The notes under the pieces were generated by a model, which was not told where the DNA came from, made no database searches, and worked only from the letters and a program-made list of their open reading frames with translations. A DNA stretch of 64,000 nucleotides from Ponticaulis koreensis DSM 19734. GTDB lineage: Bacteria > Pseudomonadota > Alphaproteobacteria > Caulobacterales > Hyphomonadaceae. The first letter of the stretch is position 1, and each line of letters opens with the position of its first letter. The translations under genes and the position numbers were made by a program. The DNA lies in assembly GCF_000420665.1 (NCBI RefSeq), contig NZ_ATVJ01000001.1, positions 1,612,001 through 1,676,000 of the forward strand, in the 5' to 3' direction. This document shows, piece by piece, positions 18,089-27,591 of the stretch.

Positions 18089-19095
18089 TTTTCTGCCGGA
18101 GCTTCCAGTGGCGGCAAGCCGAGAAGCTCCTCCAACTGATCGTCGAGCGCTTTAGCGACCATGATCGCCGTTTCGACGTTTCGCAGGAATGTGTCCTGAT
18201 CGATGTTTTCAAAATCGTCTGTCGGTTGGTGATAATCCGGATGATCTTCGACGCCGAGATAAAGGTGGGGGATCTGATTTCGGTAGAAGACCGCGTGGTC
18301 TGACTGGGTGGTCCAGTCATCCTGTGCTTCGTCCGAACCGTCATAACCGGAGCGCAGATCAATCGGCGCCTCGGCGGCAACTTCTTCGATAAGCGGCAGA
18401 AGGGCAGGCATATGATGCGCGCCAGAAGCCCAGAGCTGGCCATTGTCTGCGCGGGCGAGCATGTCGAAGTTCAGATTGAACGCCAGAGTGTCGACTGGCA
18501 GGGGCGGATTAGCAAGAAAGCCGCGCGCGCCGGACAGGCCGTGTTCTTCGCCGTCAGGAAACACGAACAGGAATGTGTGCTTTGGCTGATTGCGTGACCG
18601 TGAAAGGTGTTGCGCAAGCGCCAGAGCGGTTGCAACGCCAGATGCATTGTCGTCCGCACCATTGTAAATCTCGCCGTCACGGATGCCCACATGATCATAG
18701 TGCGCGGTGACCACGATAATGCGGTCAGAGCCAGCGCTGCCTTGCACGGCGCCGATGAGGTTCACGCCTTCCAGCGGCGGGCGTTCCTCTGCGGCTTCTT
18801 CCTGATTGCGAGGAATAATCGGCACGCTGAACGGGTGCTCATAGCCTGCGCCAATGCTCAGCATTTCCATGGCGCTCATACGGGCGGTGATCATCTCACG
18901 TGCACGGGCAGCGCCCGGCGTTCCGATTTCACGGCCTTCAAGCTCGTCCTCCGAAAGGCCTTTCAGAATGCCGATCACAGGACCGGGGCTGAAATACTCG
19001 GCGTCATAGCTTTCATGCCCGCCGCGGCTGGCGAGCATGGACATGCTGATTAGCGCTGCAACAACAGCCAGAATGATGATGAATGCTCTCAGCAT
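18085..19095 (-). CDS. M28 family zinc aminopeptidase, membrane-anchored
   Basis: 336 aa. An uncleaved or lipid-independent N-terminal hydrophobic segment (AFIIILAVVAALISMSML) targets it to the envelope. The M28 catalytic domain has all metal ligands: AHYDHVG (His, Asp), NGADDNASG (bridging Asp), DGEEHGL (catalytic and ligand Glu), a later Asp in NFDMLAR, and a His in DYHQPTDDF. Probably a periplasmic aminopeptidase. It starts 36 bases after the PBP gene stop on the same strand, so it is likely co-transcribed. Confidence 0.88.
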   Translation of the reverse strand: MLRAFIIILAVVAALISMSMLASRGGHESYDAEYFSPGPVIGILKGLSEDELEGREIGTPGAARAREMITARMSAMEMLSIGAGYEHPFSVPIIPRNQEEAAEERPPLEGVNLIGAVQGSAGSDRIIVVTAHYDHVGIRDGEIYNGADDNASGVATALALAQHLSRSRNQPKHTFLFVFPDGEEHGLSGARGFLANPPLPVDTLAFNLNFDMLARADNGQLWASGAHHMPALLPLIEEVAAEAPIDLRSGYDGSDEAQDDWTTQSDHAVFYRNQIPHLYLGVEDHPDYHQPTDDFENIDQDTFLRNVETAIMVAKALDDQLEELLGLPPLEAPAEN

Positions 19096-19131
19096 GAAGA
19101 AATCCCCGAATGCGCGCTAGGGCGTTATGAA

Positions 19132-21108
19132 CTACTGGGTGCCGCCCTGTGAACTGATAGAAGCGACACGTGTCGGCGCTGCCGCCCGGAAGGCGTCGCC
19201 CAGTTCACTATAAAAGTCCACTCGCGCGAGTTGTGCATCGGACAGGTTGTCGCTGCGGCCAACGCCGGGAATCTCCGAGGGCTCATAGTTTTCCAGAATG
19301 TCGGTCATCATCGCGCCCCAGGCTTGTGCTGGAAGCGAGCCGCCTGTCACGCGCTCCATAGGCTCGTTCTCGTCATTTCCGAGCCAGACGCCTGCAACGA
19401 CGTCATTGGTGAAGCCGATAAACCATGCATCGCGCCAGTTCTGGGAGGTGCCGGTTTTGCCAGCGACATTCCAGCCTTCAATACGTGCACGGCCACCTGA
19501 GCCTTCAGTGACAACTAGGCCAAGCATTTCGTTCATGTCTTCAACGACGCTTTGCTGCAGAACGCGGGCAGGCGGGTAGGCGGTGCGTTCATAGATGACT
19601 TCGCCGCGTGTATTTTCCACCCGCTCGATCAGATACGGGTCGAGGCGCTCGCCGCCGCGCGCAAAGGCGCCATAGGCGCGAACAAGGTCGAACAGCGTTG
19701 TTTCATCAGAGCCAAGCGCAATCGACGGATAAGCCTGTAAATCTGTACCAAGGCCCAGGCGATGAGCCATTTCGACCACGCGTTCCGGGCCGATCTCCAT
19801 CGTAATCTGCGCGGCAATGGTATTCACGGAATTGGCCAACGCGTCACGCAGACGTATCGGGCCATAATACTGGCCGGTATAGTTTCGAGGCGACCAGTTT
19901 GGTGCAATCTCCCGGCGCTCGTCCACACGCACAGAATAAGGGCGTAATCCTGCTTCCATGGCCGCCGCATAAACGAATGGTTTGAAGCTGGAACCGGGCT
20001 GGCGCATGGCTTGGGTTGCTCGGTTGAACTGGCTCTCGCGGTAATCCATGCCGCCAACCATCGCCAGAATGCGTCCGTCTGTGCCCATGACAATCGCCGA
20101 ACCGTTACGGGCGCCGCGTGCATTGCCCTCGGTTTCAATCGTGTCCTGAAGCGCATCATAAGCAGCCTGCTGCGTGGCGACATCAAGCGTGATGGTGACG
20201 ACGGCATCGCGCGGGACTTCCGGGAGCAGCTGTTCCAGCTCGTCGCGTACATAGTCAGCAACATGTTCCAGCAGTGGATTGTCGCCTTGCTCTTCTACAA
20301 ACGAAATCGGCGTGTCCGCGGCCTGCTGGGCATCTTCCAGCGTGATAAAGCCCTCATTGACCATCTGGCTGAGAATGTATCGCTGGCGTTCGCGCGCATC
20401 CTCAAGGCCCGGGTCGGCGATCATACGCGACGGCGCCTTTGGCAACGCGGCAAGGAAGGTTGCCTCGGCAAGCGTGAGGTCCTGCACATCCTTCCCGAAA
20501 TAGACGTCTGCAGCCGCATCAATGCCATAGGCGCGATTACCGAGATATATCCGGTTCAAATAAAGCGAGAGGATCTCACTTTTGCTCATGCGTGCTTCAA
20601 GCTGCATGGCAAGGCGGACTTCCTGAGCTTTACGTCGAAGTGTCTGCTCGGGTGTGAGGACGAGGTTCTTGATCACCTGCTGGGTCAGTGTAGAGCCGCC
20701 CTGCACAGTGTAGCCGGCGCGCCAGTTGGCAAACCCTGCTCGGAAAATCGCCATGATGTCTGCGCCGCCATGATCATAGAAACGACGGTCCTCGGCAGCG
20801 ATAAAGGCCTGAACGACAAACTCCGGCAGGGCGTCCGGATCGACGGCCTGACCGTAAAGCGGTCCACGCTGGAGGAGGCGATTTCCATCCGTGTCGACAA
20901 GGTCGATCGACAGCTCGCGATTGACAGCCCAGAGCTCGTTATTCGAAGGCAGAACCGGAAGATCATTGAACAAATAACGCCAGAGCATGAAGCCTGAGAT
21001 GGCGAGGGCGATCAACGTTGCCAGCACGAACGCAAAGAACGTCGCACGACGACGGCGCAGGCGCGTCTTGCGTGCGCTTTCAATGTCGGCGCGGTACGTC
21101 GTCGTCAT
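19132..21108 (-). CDS. Class A penicillin-binding protein (PBP1-type transglycosylase/transpeptidase)
   Basis: Bifunctional peptidoglycan synthase of the inner membrane. From the ATG at 21108 (GGTGGGA just upstream) it is 658 aa: a basic cytoplasmic tail (KTRLRRRR), one membrane helix and a GT51 domain with EDRRFYDHGG and GGSTLTQQVIKNL. A transpeptidase domain follows, with SSFK (QPGSSFKPFVYAA), SVN and KTGT (GKTGTSQNWRDAWF). An in-frame TTG at 21219 would add a Trp-rich 37-residue cytoplasmic extension, so the start is not certain. It leads an operon with the M28 peptidase. Confidence 0.92.
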   Translation of the reverse strand: MTTTYRADIESARKTRLRRRRATFFAFVLATLIALAISGFMLWRYLFNDLPVLPSNNELWAVNRELSIDLVDTDGNRLLQRGPLYGQAVDPDALPEFVVQAFIAAEDRRFYDHGGADIMAIFRAGFANWRAGYTVQGGSTLTQQVIKNLVLTPEQTLRRKAQEVRLAMQLEARMSKSEILSLYLNRIYLGNRAYGIDAAADVYFGKDVQDLTLAEATFLAALPKAPSRMIADPGLEDARERQRYILSQMVNEGFITLEDAQQAADTPISFVEEQGDNPLLEHVADYVRDELEQLLPEVPRDAVVTITLDVATQQAAYDALQDTIETEGNARGARNGSAIVMGTDGRILAMVGGMDYRESQFNRATQAMRQPGSSFKPFVYAAAMEAGLRPYSVRVDERREIAPNWSPRNYTGQYYGPIRLRDALANSVNTIAAQITMEIGPERVVEMAHRLGLGTDLQAYPSIALGSDETTLFDLVRAYGAFARGGERLDPYLIERVENTRGEVIYERTAYPPARVLQQSVVEDMNEMLGLVVTEGSGGRARIEGWNVAGKTGTSQNWRDAWFIGFTNDVVAGVWLGNDENEPMERVTGGSLPAQAWGAMMTDILENYEPSEIPGVGRSDNLSDAQLARVDFYSELGDAFRAAAPTRVASISSQGGTQ

Positions 21109-21367
21109 CTGTGTCCCACCAGCCCCTGCAGCTGTCCTGTTTGGTGCCCAGTTAAACCAGGACCATGCTCTTTTGGGCCAGCTTAAAAGCAGGGCTTTAA
21201 GATTTCTTGTCTCGTTCAACGTTAATCTGTCCGCCAGCGGGATAAAACTTCAATACCTTACGCGTGAGGCGCGAAACGGTGCCGAAGCTAACTCACATTT
21301 TGTGGCAGGATAACGACATGGCCGGTGAACCGTGCATGAAACATAGTTCACGTAAGGACTGACGCGG

Positions 21368-24013
21368 TTACTGTTTGCCGTCTTGTTCTTCAATCAGCCA
21401 GGGTTCGCTTTGAACGCGCAGAATGGCTGCCATCCGGTTTTGCGCGCCGAGCTTTCCGAGAACCGATGAAACGTGGTGCTCAATGGTGCGCTGGGACCGG
21501 CTGAGCTTGTCGGCAATGTCCTTGTTGGCGAGCCCTTCGCAGATCAGCTTCAGAACCGATTGCTCTTTCGCCGTCAGGCCCAGAGGGTGGCTGCGCGCGG
21601 CTTTATACGGGCCGCGTTTTTGAGAGGCGGTTTCCAGCTTCACGCCGGCCTGATCAGCCATTTTGTGCAGCTTTTTGAGTGCAGGCTGAGCCTTCATGGC
21701 TTCCAGAAGCTCTATCGCCTTCTGGAAACTATCCTGCTGTCGGGCGCGCATCAGATTGAATGCGGTTTCAAACGGCAGGCCGAGCGCTTCCCATCTTTCA
21801 GCAGCAGCGAGATAGTCGCCATTAAGCTCCAGAATGAAGGGGTCTGGCAGGTCATTGATCCGGTCCTCGGGTGGCGTCAGGCCCAGACGGTTTGCCCAGA
21901 CCGATCGCATGCCGATATTCCACGGATGGCGGTCATCACTGGAAAGCTCTAACAGGCGCGACATGTGCTCGGCAGCCTGATCGGGAAATTCGCTCATACA
22001 TGCCCATTCGATCAGGGCGAGGCGCGCCGGAACAATATGCTGCAATTCATCTGTCGCAATCGCGTCTGCCAGCGCTTTCTTCAACAGCGTTTCGGCATCG
22101 GCATCACCGCGCCGCATGCGAGCCGTTGCAAGCACCTGCTGCGCAGGCAGGCAGGAGAGCAGGCTGTGCTCTTTCAGTGACACGATTCCTTCGGCAATGG
22201 TGATCGCATCATTGAGACGGCCCTGGTCGAGCCTGAGCTGGGCAAGACGACCAGACAGATAGCGCGTCCATGCATCGAGATCGTGTTCTGTATCGAAGGC
22301 AAGACCTTCCTGAAGAATGCGCTCTGCAAGGTCGAAGTTTCGAAACTCGACGGCGTATTCGCCCATATTGTTATAGGCACGTGCCGCGTGTTCATGATGG
22401 CCGTGCGTAAGCGCCAGCGCGAGGCTTTCCTTCAGGTGTTGCAGACCGCCCGGATTGTTTCTGAAAACCTTGGCGGTGCCCAGATTATTAAGCGCGTGCA
22501 TGCGCACTTCCATGTCAGGGTTTTCGGCTTCGATGGAGAGCGCAGTCTCTGCCCATTGTACGGCTTCATCCATCTTGTCATTCAGCATGTGAAGCTGGGA
22601 GCGCACCGAATACGCCATGGCGCGTTCGGATGATGCGGGAATGGCCTCAAGCACACGAATGGCCTGATCGGCATAGCGCGTCGCTTCGCCGCTTTCGGCG
22701 CGATACCAGTGCAGGCGGGAGAGCTGCTGAAGGTTGTGGCCAACCTTGTCGGGGCGGTTTATGGCGCGCCAGAGCGTGATGGCATGGCGGCGTGCATCCA
22801 GAACCTCATCCTCGAAATGGTCGGCGAGGGCGGATTCATATGCCCAGCTTTCATATAGCTCTGCGGCAAGCTCCGGCTCGGCTTCGTTTACGTATTTCAG
22901 GGCCGTCGCATAATGTGCTGCCGCCTCATGGTGAGAGCCTGCAGCTGCGGCTGCGCGCGCCGCCTTTGGTGCGAATTCGAGGACCTTTTCGCTATCGAGA
23001 GCCCCTGCGGCGTGGTGTACAATCTGATCGAGCGGAATGCGGTCACCGCGCGTCATCAGCGTTTTCAGGCATTCGGCATGATAGGCGCGGCGTTTGGCCG
23101 GAGAGATACGGTCAAACGTTGCAAGGCGCGTCAGCTCATGGCGAAAACGTACTGTCAGGCCATCTTCGACAAGGAAGCCTGAATTCACGCAGTTCGAGAC
23201 GAGGTCTAATTGCGCTTCTCCAAGCAACGCCTCCAGAAAGTGGTGGGACGGCGCGCGTGGCAAAACGCTGATCCGCTCCAGAAGCTCACGATCCTGCGGC
23301 GCGAGTTGCGCGAGCCTGAGGGCAACGGCGTCCTTCACTGATGCGGGCACAAAGCCGGATGGCGTGTTGGATGCGAGCATTTCAGTCACGTAAAACGGGT
23401 TTCCGTTTGTGATCGTGAAGAGTTGCTTGCCGCTATGGCCGCGGCTTTCAGCCAGCTTGCAAACGGCGTTAGCGGACAATGTTTGAAGTGGAAGGCGGCG
23501 TGTGCAATGTCCCGGCAGATCGCCCAGAAGCTGGGTGAGAGGATGTTCCAGACCGACTTCGTCATCACGGAAGGTCAGAATAAGCATCACCGGAAGTGTG
23601 CCGATGCGGCGGGACAGAAATTTCAGCAGATCGAGCGTGGCATAGTCGGCCCAGTGCAGATCCTCGAAAATGAGCACGCTGGCTTCGTGAGTTTCCAGTG
23701 CGTGGAGAATGGCTGCATACAAGCCTGTCTGGCTTGTATCTGCGTGAAGCGCTTTGATGACATCGTCACCCAGCGCTTCTCCCATATCGTGAACGGGACC
23801 TAAAGTTCGAGGGGTGAATAGCGCTTCGCAATTACCCGAGCACCAGCGCAGTTCCGGATAGCTTGAAAGCGTCGATACACGAAACGCGGAAAGCAATGTG
23901 GACTTGCCAATGCCCGCCTCGCCGGAAATCAGGGCAATCTGGCCATGTCCCGCGCGCGCGGTCTCAATGGCTTTCAGCAGCGTTTGCAGCTCTTCTTCGC
24001 GTTCGACTAGCAC
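21368..24013 (-). CDS. Large ATP-binding LuxR-family transcriptional regulator (MalT/LAL type)
   Basis: 881 aa, with a GTG start. The N-terminal STAND/AAA-like ATPase has Walker A GEAGIGKST at residues 31-39 and a Walker B-like segment (VLIFEDLHWAD) near 115. The middle, about 400-780, is helical TPR-like repeats. The C-terminus (about 815-875) is a LuxR-type helix-turn-helix (GLTAKEQSVLKLICEGLANKDIADKLSRS). Such signal-transduction ATPases oligomerise on binding an inducer and activate a dedicated regulon. Here no obvious target operon is adjacent; the ligand is unknown. The nearest candidate target is the plus-strand structured RNA region next to its start. Confidence 0.9.
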   Translation of the reverse strand: MLVEREEELQTLLKAIETARAGHGQIALISGEAGIGKSTLLSAFRVSTLSSYPELRWCSGNCEALFTPRTLGPVHDMGEALGDDVIKALHADTSQTGLYAAILHALETHEASVLIFEDLHWADYATLDLLKFLSRRIGTLPVMLILTFRDDEVGLEHPLTQLLGDLPGHCTRRLPLQTLSANAVCKLAESRGHSGKQLFTITNGNPFYVTEMLASNTPSGFVPASVKDAVALRLAQLAPQDRELLERISVLPRAPSHHFLEALLGEAQLDLVSNCVNSGFLVEDGLTVRFRHELTRLATFDRISPAKRRAYHAECLKTLMTRGDRIPLDQIVHHAAGALDSEKVLEFAPKAARAAAAAGSHHEAAAHYATALKYVNEAEPELAAELYESWAYESALADHFEDEVLDARRHAITLWRAINRPDKVGHNLQQLSRLHWYRAESGEATRYADQAIRVLEAIPASSERAMAYSVRSQLHMLNDKMDEAVQWAETALSIEAENPDMEVRMHALNNLGTAKVFRNNPGGLQHLKESLALALTHGHHEHAARAYNNMGEYAVEFRNFDLAERILQEGLAFDTEHDLDAWTRYLSGRLAQLRLDQGRLNDAITIAEGIVSLKEHSLLSCLPAQQVLATARMRRGDADAETLLKKALADAIATDELQHIVPARLALIEWACMSEFPDQAAEHMSRLLELSSDDRHPWNIGMRSVWANRLGLTPPEDRINDLPDPFILELNGDYLAAAERWEALGLPFETAFNLMRARQQDSFQKAIELLEAMKAQPALKKLHKMADQAGVKLETASQKRGPYKAARSHPLGLTAKEQSVLKLICEGLANKDIADKLSRSQRTIEHHVSSVLGKLGAQNRMAAILRVQSEPWLIEEQDGKQ

Positions 24014-24361
24014 TCGTTTGTTGCCCCCATTGCAATCGTCTGAGAGATGGATTGCGGTCCAGTTGTTGATATTTCAACTGAGATTTGCAGCCGAGTCTAC
24101 GAAAAATAGGTATCCTTACCCCTAAAATTAGGCAAAAACTCCGAGGTAATACGTAATGTTTGCAGCTAACACTGATGCTGCAGGAACGATCATAGTTTTC
24201 CGCATTGTCATCGCTGCACGGGGACGCACGCGTAGACATGTACCGTGAAGGCAGGTTTGGGGGTGCTGTTTGCCCAAGCTGCACGCCGACCCCTTCACGG
24301 TCAATCGCCCAAACTACCCCCGACCGAGTGGGTGGGACGCGAGTCCCGCCCGCTCGTTTTT
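24014..24361. other. 348-bp intergenic region with structured RNA signals on the plus strand
   Basis: Both flanking genes run on the minus strand. No supportable reading frame is present. The plus strand carries a long inverted repeat (24242-24301) followed by a canonical terminator (24325-24363), so an independent plus-strand transcript is likely. The left part (24060-24140) is AT-rich and probably holds the regulator's promoter. Confidence 0.6.
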
Positions 24362-24363
24362 TT
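24242..24363 (+). ncRNA. Candidate small RNA ending in an intrinsic terminator
   Basis: The predicted 3' end is firm; the 5' end is a guess. A 10-bp perfect outer stem, ACCGTGAAGG (24242-24251) with CCTTCACGGT (24292-24301), encloses further pairings such as GTGC/GCAC. An unpaired C-rich linker (CGCCCAAACTACCCCCGAC) follows, then the terminator hairpin. C-rich single-stranded stretches in alphaproteobacterial sRNAs can pair with G-rich ribosome-binding sites (general knowledge). I cannot match it to a named family. Confidence 0.5.
24325..24363 (+). terminator. Strong rho-independent terminator, plus strand, not downstream of any gene
   Basis: A 14-bp stem (CGAGTGGGTGGGAC with GTCCCGCCCGCTCG, two G-U pairs) closed by a GCGA tetraloop and followed by seven T. 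Neighbouring genes are on the other strand, so it must end a transcript begun within the intergenic region. Confidence 0.85.
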
Positions 24364-24772
24364 ATTCGGCTGAGCCTGAAAGCTCTTCCAGAACTGATAG
24401 GGCACGCTCCGCATCAGGCTCCGGAATGAAGATGTGATCATGGTGGAACGCCGCCACCACATTGCATGCAATATCCTCATCGGCGAGCGCCGTGGCGACA
24501 GCTGCCGTAAGACCAACACCAGTCAGAGACGAGTTCACCATCAGAGAGATGCAGCGCATTGGTGCGGACGTATCAAAGCCCATCAGGCCGGCTGCCATGA
24601 CCGGAAGGATCAGAGATGCGCCTTCTGGTTCAGCAAAAATGGCGATCGCCTTGTCAGCGCAGGCCGAATATTTGTCCTCATCATCTGTGGTGCAGAAAAT
24701 GTAAGTGCCCTTCTGCAGAACAGGGGTCATTTCGGACAGCATGTCTTCGAGCGCGCTGACAGGTTTCGTCAT
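24362..24772 (-). CDS. ACT domain-containing protein
   Basis: 136 aa with tandem ACT-like folds (KGTYIFCTTDDED, then RCISLMVNSSLTGVGLTAAVATALADEDIACN). These match the small stand-alone ACT proteins that bind amino acids as regulatory modules. It begins two bases after the metY stop codon, so its translation is coupled to O-acetylhomoserine sulfhydrylase. A role sensing methionine or cysteine is plausible (inference from context). No enzymatic domain. Confidence 0.8.
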   Translation of the reverse strand: MTKPVSALEDMLSEMTPVLQKGTYIFCTTDDEDKYSACADKAIAIFAEPEGASLILPVMAAGLMGFDTSAPMRCISLMVNSSLTGVGLTAAVATALADEDIACNVVAAFHHDHIFIPEPDAERALSVLEELSGSAE

Positions 24773-24774
24773 GT

Positions 24775-26052
24775 TTATACCAGTGCCTGATTGAGGTCTG
24801 CGATAATGTCGTCGGCATCTTCAATGCCGATAGACAGGCGGAGAATATCTGGCGCAGCGCCAGCCTTGATCTGCTCAGCTTCGGAAAGCTGGCGGTGTGT
24901 TGTAGACGCCGGGTGAATGACCAGCGAACGTGCGTCGCCAAGGTTTGCCACATGGCTGAATAGCTTCATTTCGGAAACCGTTTTCGTGCAGGCCTCATAG
25001 CCACCCTTGAGGCGGATCGTAAAGAGCGCGCCCGGACCTTTCGGAACGACTTTGGCGATCCGGTCATGGTATGGCGAGGATTTGAGGCCTGGATAGGTGA
25101 CCTCTGCAATGCGCGGATCTACTTCCAGCCATTCAGCGACCTTCTGGGCGTTTGCAACGTGCTTCTGCATACGAAGCGACAGCGTCTCAATACCCATGAG
25201 CGTGTAATGCGCGCCTTGCGGGTTCATTGTCATGCCGAGGTCACGAAGACCAATCGCAATACCGTGGAAGGTGAAGGCGGCAGGCCCGAACACTTCGTGG
25301 AAGTTCAGGCCGTGATAAGCCGGTTCCGGCTGTGAAAGGCTCGGGAATTTATCCGAAGCGGACCAGTCAAACTTACCGCTATCGACGACGGCGCCGCCTG
25401 TGACTGTGCCATTGCCCGTCATGTATTTTGTCAGCGAGTGAACCACCAGCGTTGCGCCATGTTCAATCGGGTTGCAGAGATATGGCGTAGCTGTGGTGTT
25501 GTCGACGATGAGCGGGATGCCGGCATTGTCTGCAATCTTCGCGATTTCCGGCAGGTCAGTAATGTAGCCGCCCGGATTGGCAATCGTCTCACAGAAAATG
25601 GCGCGTGTGTTGCCGTCAATTGCGTCGCGAACTGCATCGAGATCGTCAAAGTCGACAAGCGTTGCAGACCAGCCAAAGCGTTTGAACGTCTGTGTGAACT
25701 GGGTGAGCGTACCGCCATAAAGACGGGTCGACGCGACGATGTTGCAGCCCGGCATCATGAGCGGAAACAGCGACATGATCTGTGCCGCGTGACCTGAAGA
25801 ACAGCAGACAGCGCCAGCACCGCCTTCAAGTTCTGCGACGCGCGCCTGAAGCGCGCCAACTGTCGGGTTCGTCAGGCGCGAATAGATGTAACCGACTTCC
25901 TGCAGGTTAAAGAGCGCGGCTGCGTGGTCGGCGTCTCGGAACTGGTAAGCCGTCGTTTGGTAGATAGGTACCTGACGCGCGCCCGTTGCCGGATCTGGCA
26001 TGGTGCCTGCGTGGATTTGCCGTGTGTCAAAGCCGTGTGGTTTATCGCTCAT
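24775..26052 (-). CDS. metY: O-acetylhomoserine aminocarboxypropyltransferase/sulfhydrylase
   Basis: PLP enzyme of the Cys/Met metabolism family, converting O-acetylhomoserine and sulfide (or methanethiol) to homocysteine (or methionine). 425 aa from ATG 26052, which has GAGGGAG six bases upstream. The PLP lysine is K209 in VHSLTKYMTGNGT, with the family motif GYIYSRLTNPTVGALQARVAELEG kept (shown in parts: YSRLTNPT, ALQARVAELEG). The length and MTGNGT context favour MetY over MetB/MetZ. No SAM-II-type leader was recognised upstream. First gene of a two-gene unit with the ACT protein. Confidence 0.9.
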   Translation of the reverse strand: MSDKPHGFDTRQIHAGTMPDPATGARQVPIYQTTAYQFRDADHAAALFNLQEVGYIYSRLTNPTVGALQARVAELEGGAGAVCCSSGHAAQIMSLFPLMMPGCNIVASTRLYGGTLTQFTQTFKRFGWSATLVDFDDLDAVRDAIDGNTRAIFCETIANPGGYITDLPEIAKIADNAGIPLIVDNTTATPYLCNPIEHGATLVVHSLTKYMTGNGTVTGGAVVDSGKFDWSASDKFPSLSQPEPAYHGLNFHEVFGPAAFTFHGIAIGLRDLGMTMNPQGAHYTLMGIETLSLRMQKHVANAQKVAEWLEVDPRIAEVTYPGLKSSPYHDRIAKVVPKGPGALFTIRLKGGYEACTKTVSEMKLFSHVANLGDARSLVIHPASTTHRQLSEAEQIKAGAAPDILRLSIGIEDADDIIADLNQALV

Positions 26053-26190
26053 CTCGCGCTCCCTCATTATAGTTCCCGTGAGCGATGTACGCGAGACAGC
26101 GTGCGTATGCAATGAAATGCGAGCGTCGCAAGGACGTCACATTGCGCCGTTATCCAGCGCGAAGACGTTTTAGTTTTCCGGAGCGAGATC

Positions 26191-27588
26191 ATGCGCGCAA
26201 CCCGTCGTCAGTTTTTCCGTAATGCCATGTCGCTGGGCGTTGCGAGCTCTGCTTTCCCTTTGCTGGCGGGGTGTACATCCGCGCGTGAGGTCGATGCGCC
26301 TGATACCGGACTTGTAGCTGATCCGAACGGCGTACTCGATCTGCCACCGGGATTTAGCTACCGGGTTTTCTCCCCTGCAGGCGAGGTCATGTCTGACGGG
26401 CTTCGCGTGCCCGCGTCGCATGATGGCATGGCCTGTTTTGCGGTGGAGGATGATCCTGACCGGTGCTTTCTCGTGCGTAATCACGAGCTCGATCCTGATG
26501 AAGCTCATGTCGGCCCCTTTGCCGGTCGAGAGACCGTTGGCGAGGATATCATGGCGGCGAGCTATGACATAGGCCGAGATGGAATGCCCCTGCCGGGCGG
26601 TACGACGACACTGCTCTACAATCTTCGCACGGGCGAGGTAGAGCGCTCCCATCTTTCGCTGTCCGGAACCGTGCGCAATTGTTCAGGCGGCATGACGCCA
26701 TGGGGCAGCTGGCTCACATGTGAAGAAACGCTGGAAACCGCAGGCCGCAATGCCAGCAAGGATCACGGATTTGTTTTCGAAGTTCCGGCCAGAGAAGAGG
26801 GGCTGGCGACGCCCGTCGCCCTGACGGCTATGGGGCGGTTCAATCACGAAGCAACCGCGACGGACCCGCGCACGGGTATCGTCTATCAGACCGAGGATGA
26901 AGGCGAATCCCTCATCTATCGTTTCATTCCGAATGTGCCGGGTGAACTGGCGCGTGGTGGGCGATTACAAGTGCTCGCCATTAAAGGGCAGCCGCAAGCT
27001 GATACGCGAAACTGGCGGGATGCGAATGCTTTTCCGGTAGGAAACAGCTGGGATGTGGAATGGCTGGACATAGATGACGTTCTGAACCCGAACAACGATA
27101 TCGCTCAGCGTGGACACGCAGCCGGGGCTGCCTATTTCGCACGTGGTGAGGGCATGTGTTTCGCCGTCGAACGCACAGGCGATTCAATCTTCTTTGCCTG
27201 CACGTCAGGCGGATACAATCGGTACGGACAGATCTGGAAGTATATTCCAGGCCAGTTCGAAGGTACGGCGCAGGAGGCGGAAGCTCCGGGCCAGTTGGTT
27301 CTGCACTATGAAAGCCAGTCGGCAGGCGTGATGGATATGTGTGACAACATTGTCAGCGCACCCTGGGGTGATCTGGTCGTTTGCGAAGACAGCCCTGAAG
27401 ACAATTTTGTACGGGGCGTAACGCCGGACGGACGCGTCTATTCGATCTGCCGTAATGCGCATGCTGACAAGGGAGAGTTCGCAGGTGCCTGCTTCTCACC
27501 CGATGGCGAAACCTTGTTCGTGAACGCGCAGGGCCCGCATGTGACCTTTGCGATTACGGGGCCATGGGCGCGTCTGGTGCGGGCCTGA
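26191..27588 (+). CDS. PhoX/DUF839 family protein, exported by Tat and probably lipidated
   Basis: 465 aa. The N-terminus has a twin-arginine signal (RRQFFRNAMSLG) leading into a lipobox (LLAGC), so it is a probable Tat-exported lipoprotein. The body is the DUF839/PhoX beta-propeller: FLVRNHELDPDE, CSGGMTPWGSWLTCEE, GRFNHEATATDPRTG, YQTEDEGESLIYRFIP and CDNIVSAPWGDLVVCED. PhoX enzymes are Ca/Fe alkaline phosphatases; this protein is shorter than typical PhoX (about 650 aa), so phosphatase activity is not certain. GGAG lies eight bases before the ATG. Convergent with a small lipoprotein gene. Confidence 0.85.
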   Translation: MRATRRQFFRNAMSLGVASSAFPLLAGCTSAREVDAPDTGLVADPNGVLDLPPGFSYRVFSPAGEVMSDGLRVPASHDGMACFAVEDDPDRCFLVRNHELDPDEAHVGPFAGRETVGEDIMAASYDIGRDGMPLPGGTTTLLYNLRTGEVERSHLSLSGTVRNCSGGMTPWGSWLTCEETLETAGRNASKDHGFVFEVPAREEGLATPVALTAMGRFNHEATATDPRTGIVYQTEDEGESLIYRFIPNVPGELARGGRLQVLAIKGQPQADTRNWRDANAFPVGNSWDVEWLDIDDVLNPNNDIAQRGHAAGAAYFARGEGMCFAVERTGDSIFFACTSGGYNRYGQIWKYIPGQFEGTAQEAEAPGQLVLHYESQSAGVMDMCDNIVSAPWGDLVVCEDSPEDNFVRGVTPDGRVYSICRNAHADKGEFAGACFSPDGETLFVNAQGPHVTFAITGPWARLVRA

Positions 27589-27591
27589 GGT

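Noticed and set aside
20011-20997. A 328-codon open frame antisense to the class A PBP
   Set aside because: It overlaps the conserved GT51 and transpeptidase motifs and shows no domain of its own.
26053-26190. SAM-II riboswitch upstream of metY
   Set aside because: The conserved SAM-II pseudoknot segments are not present in the leader; only a TATAAT-like box is visible.
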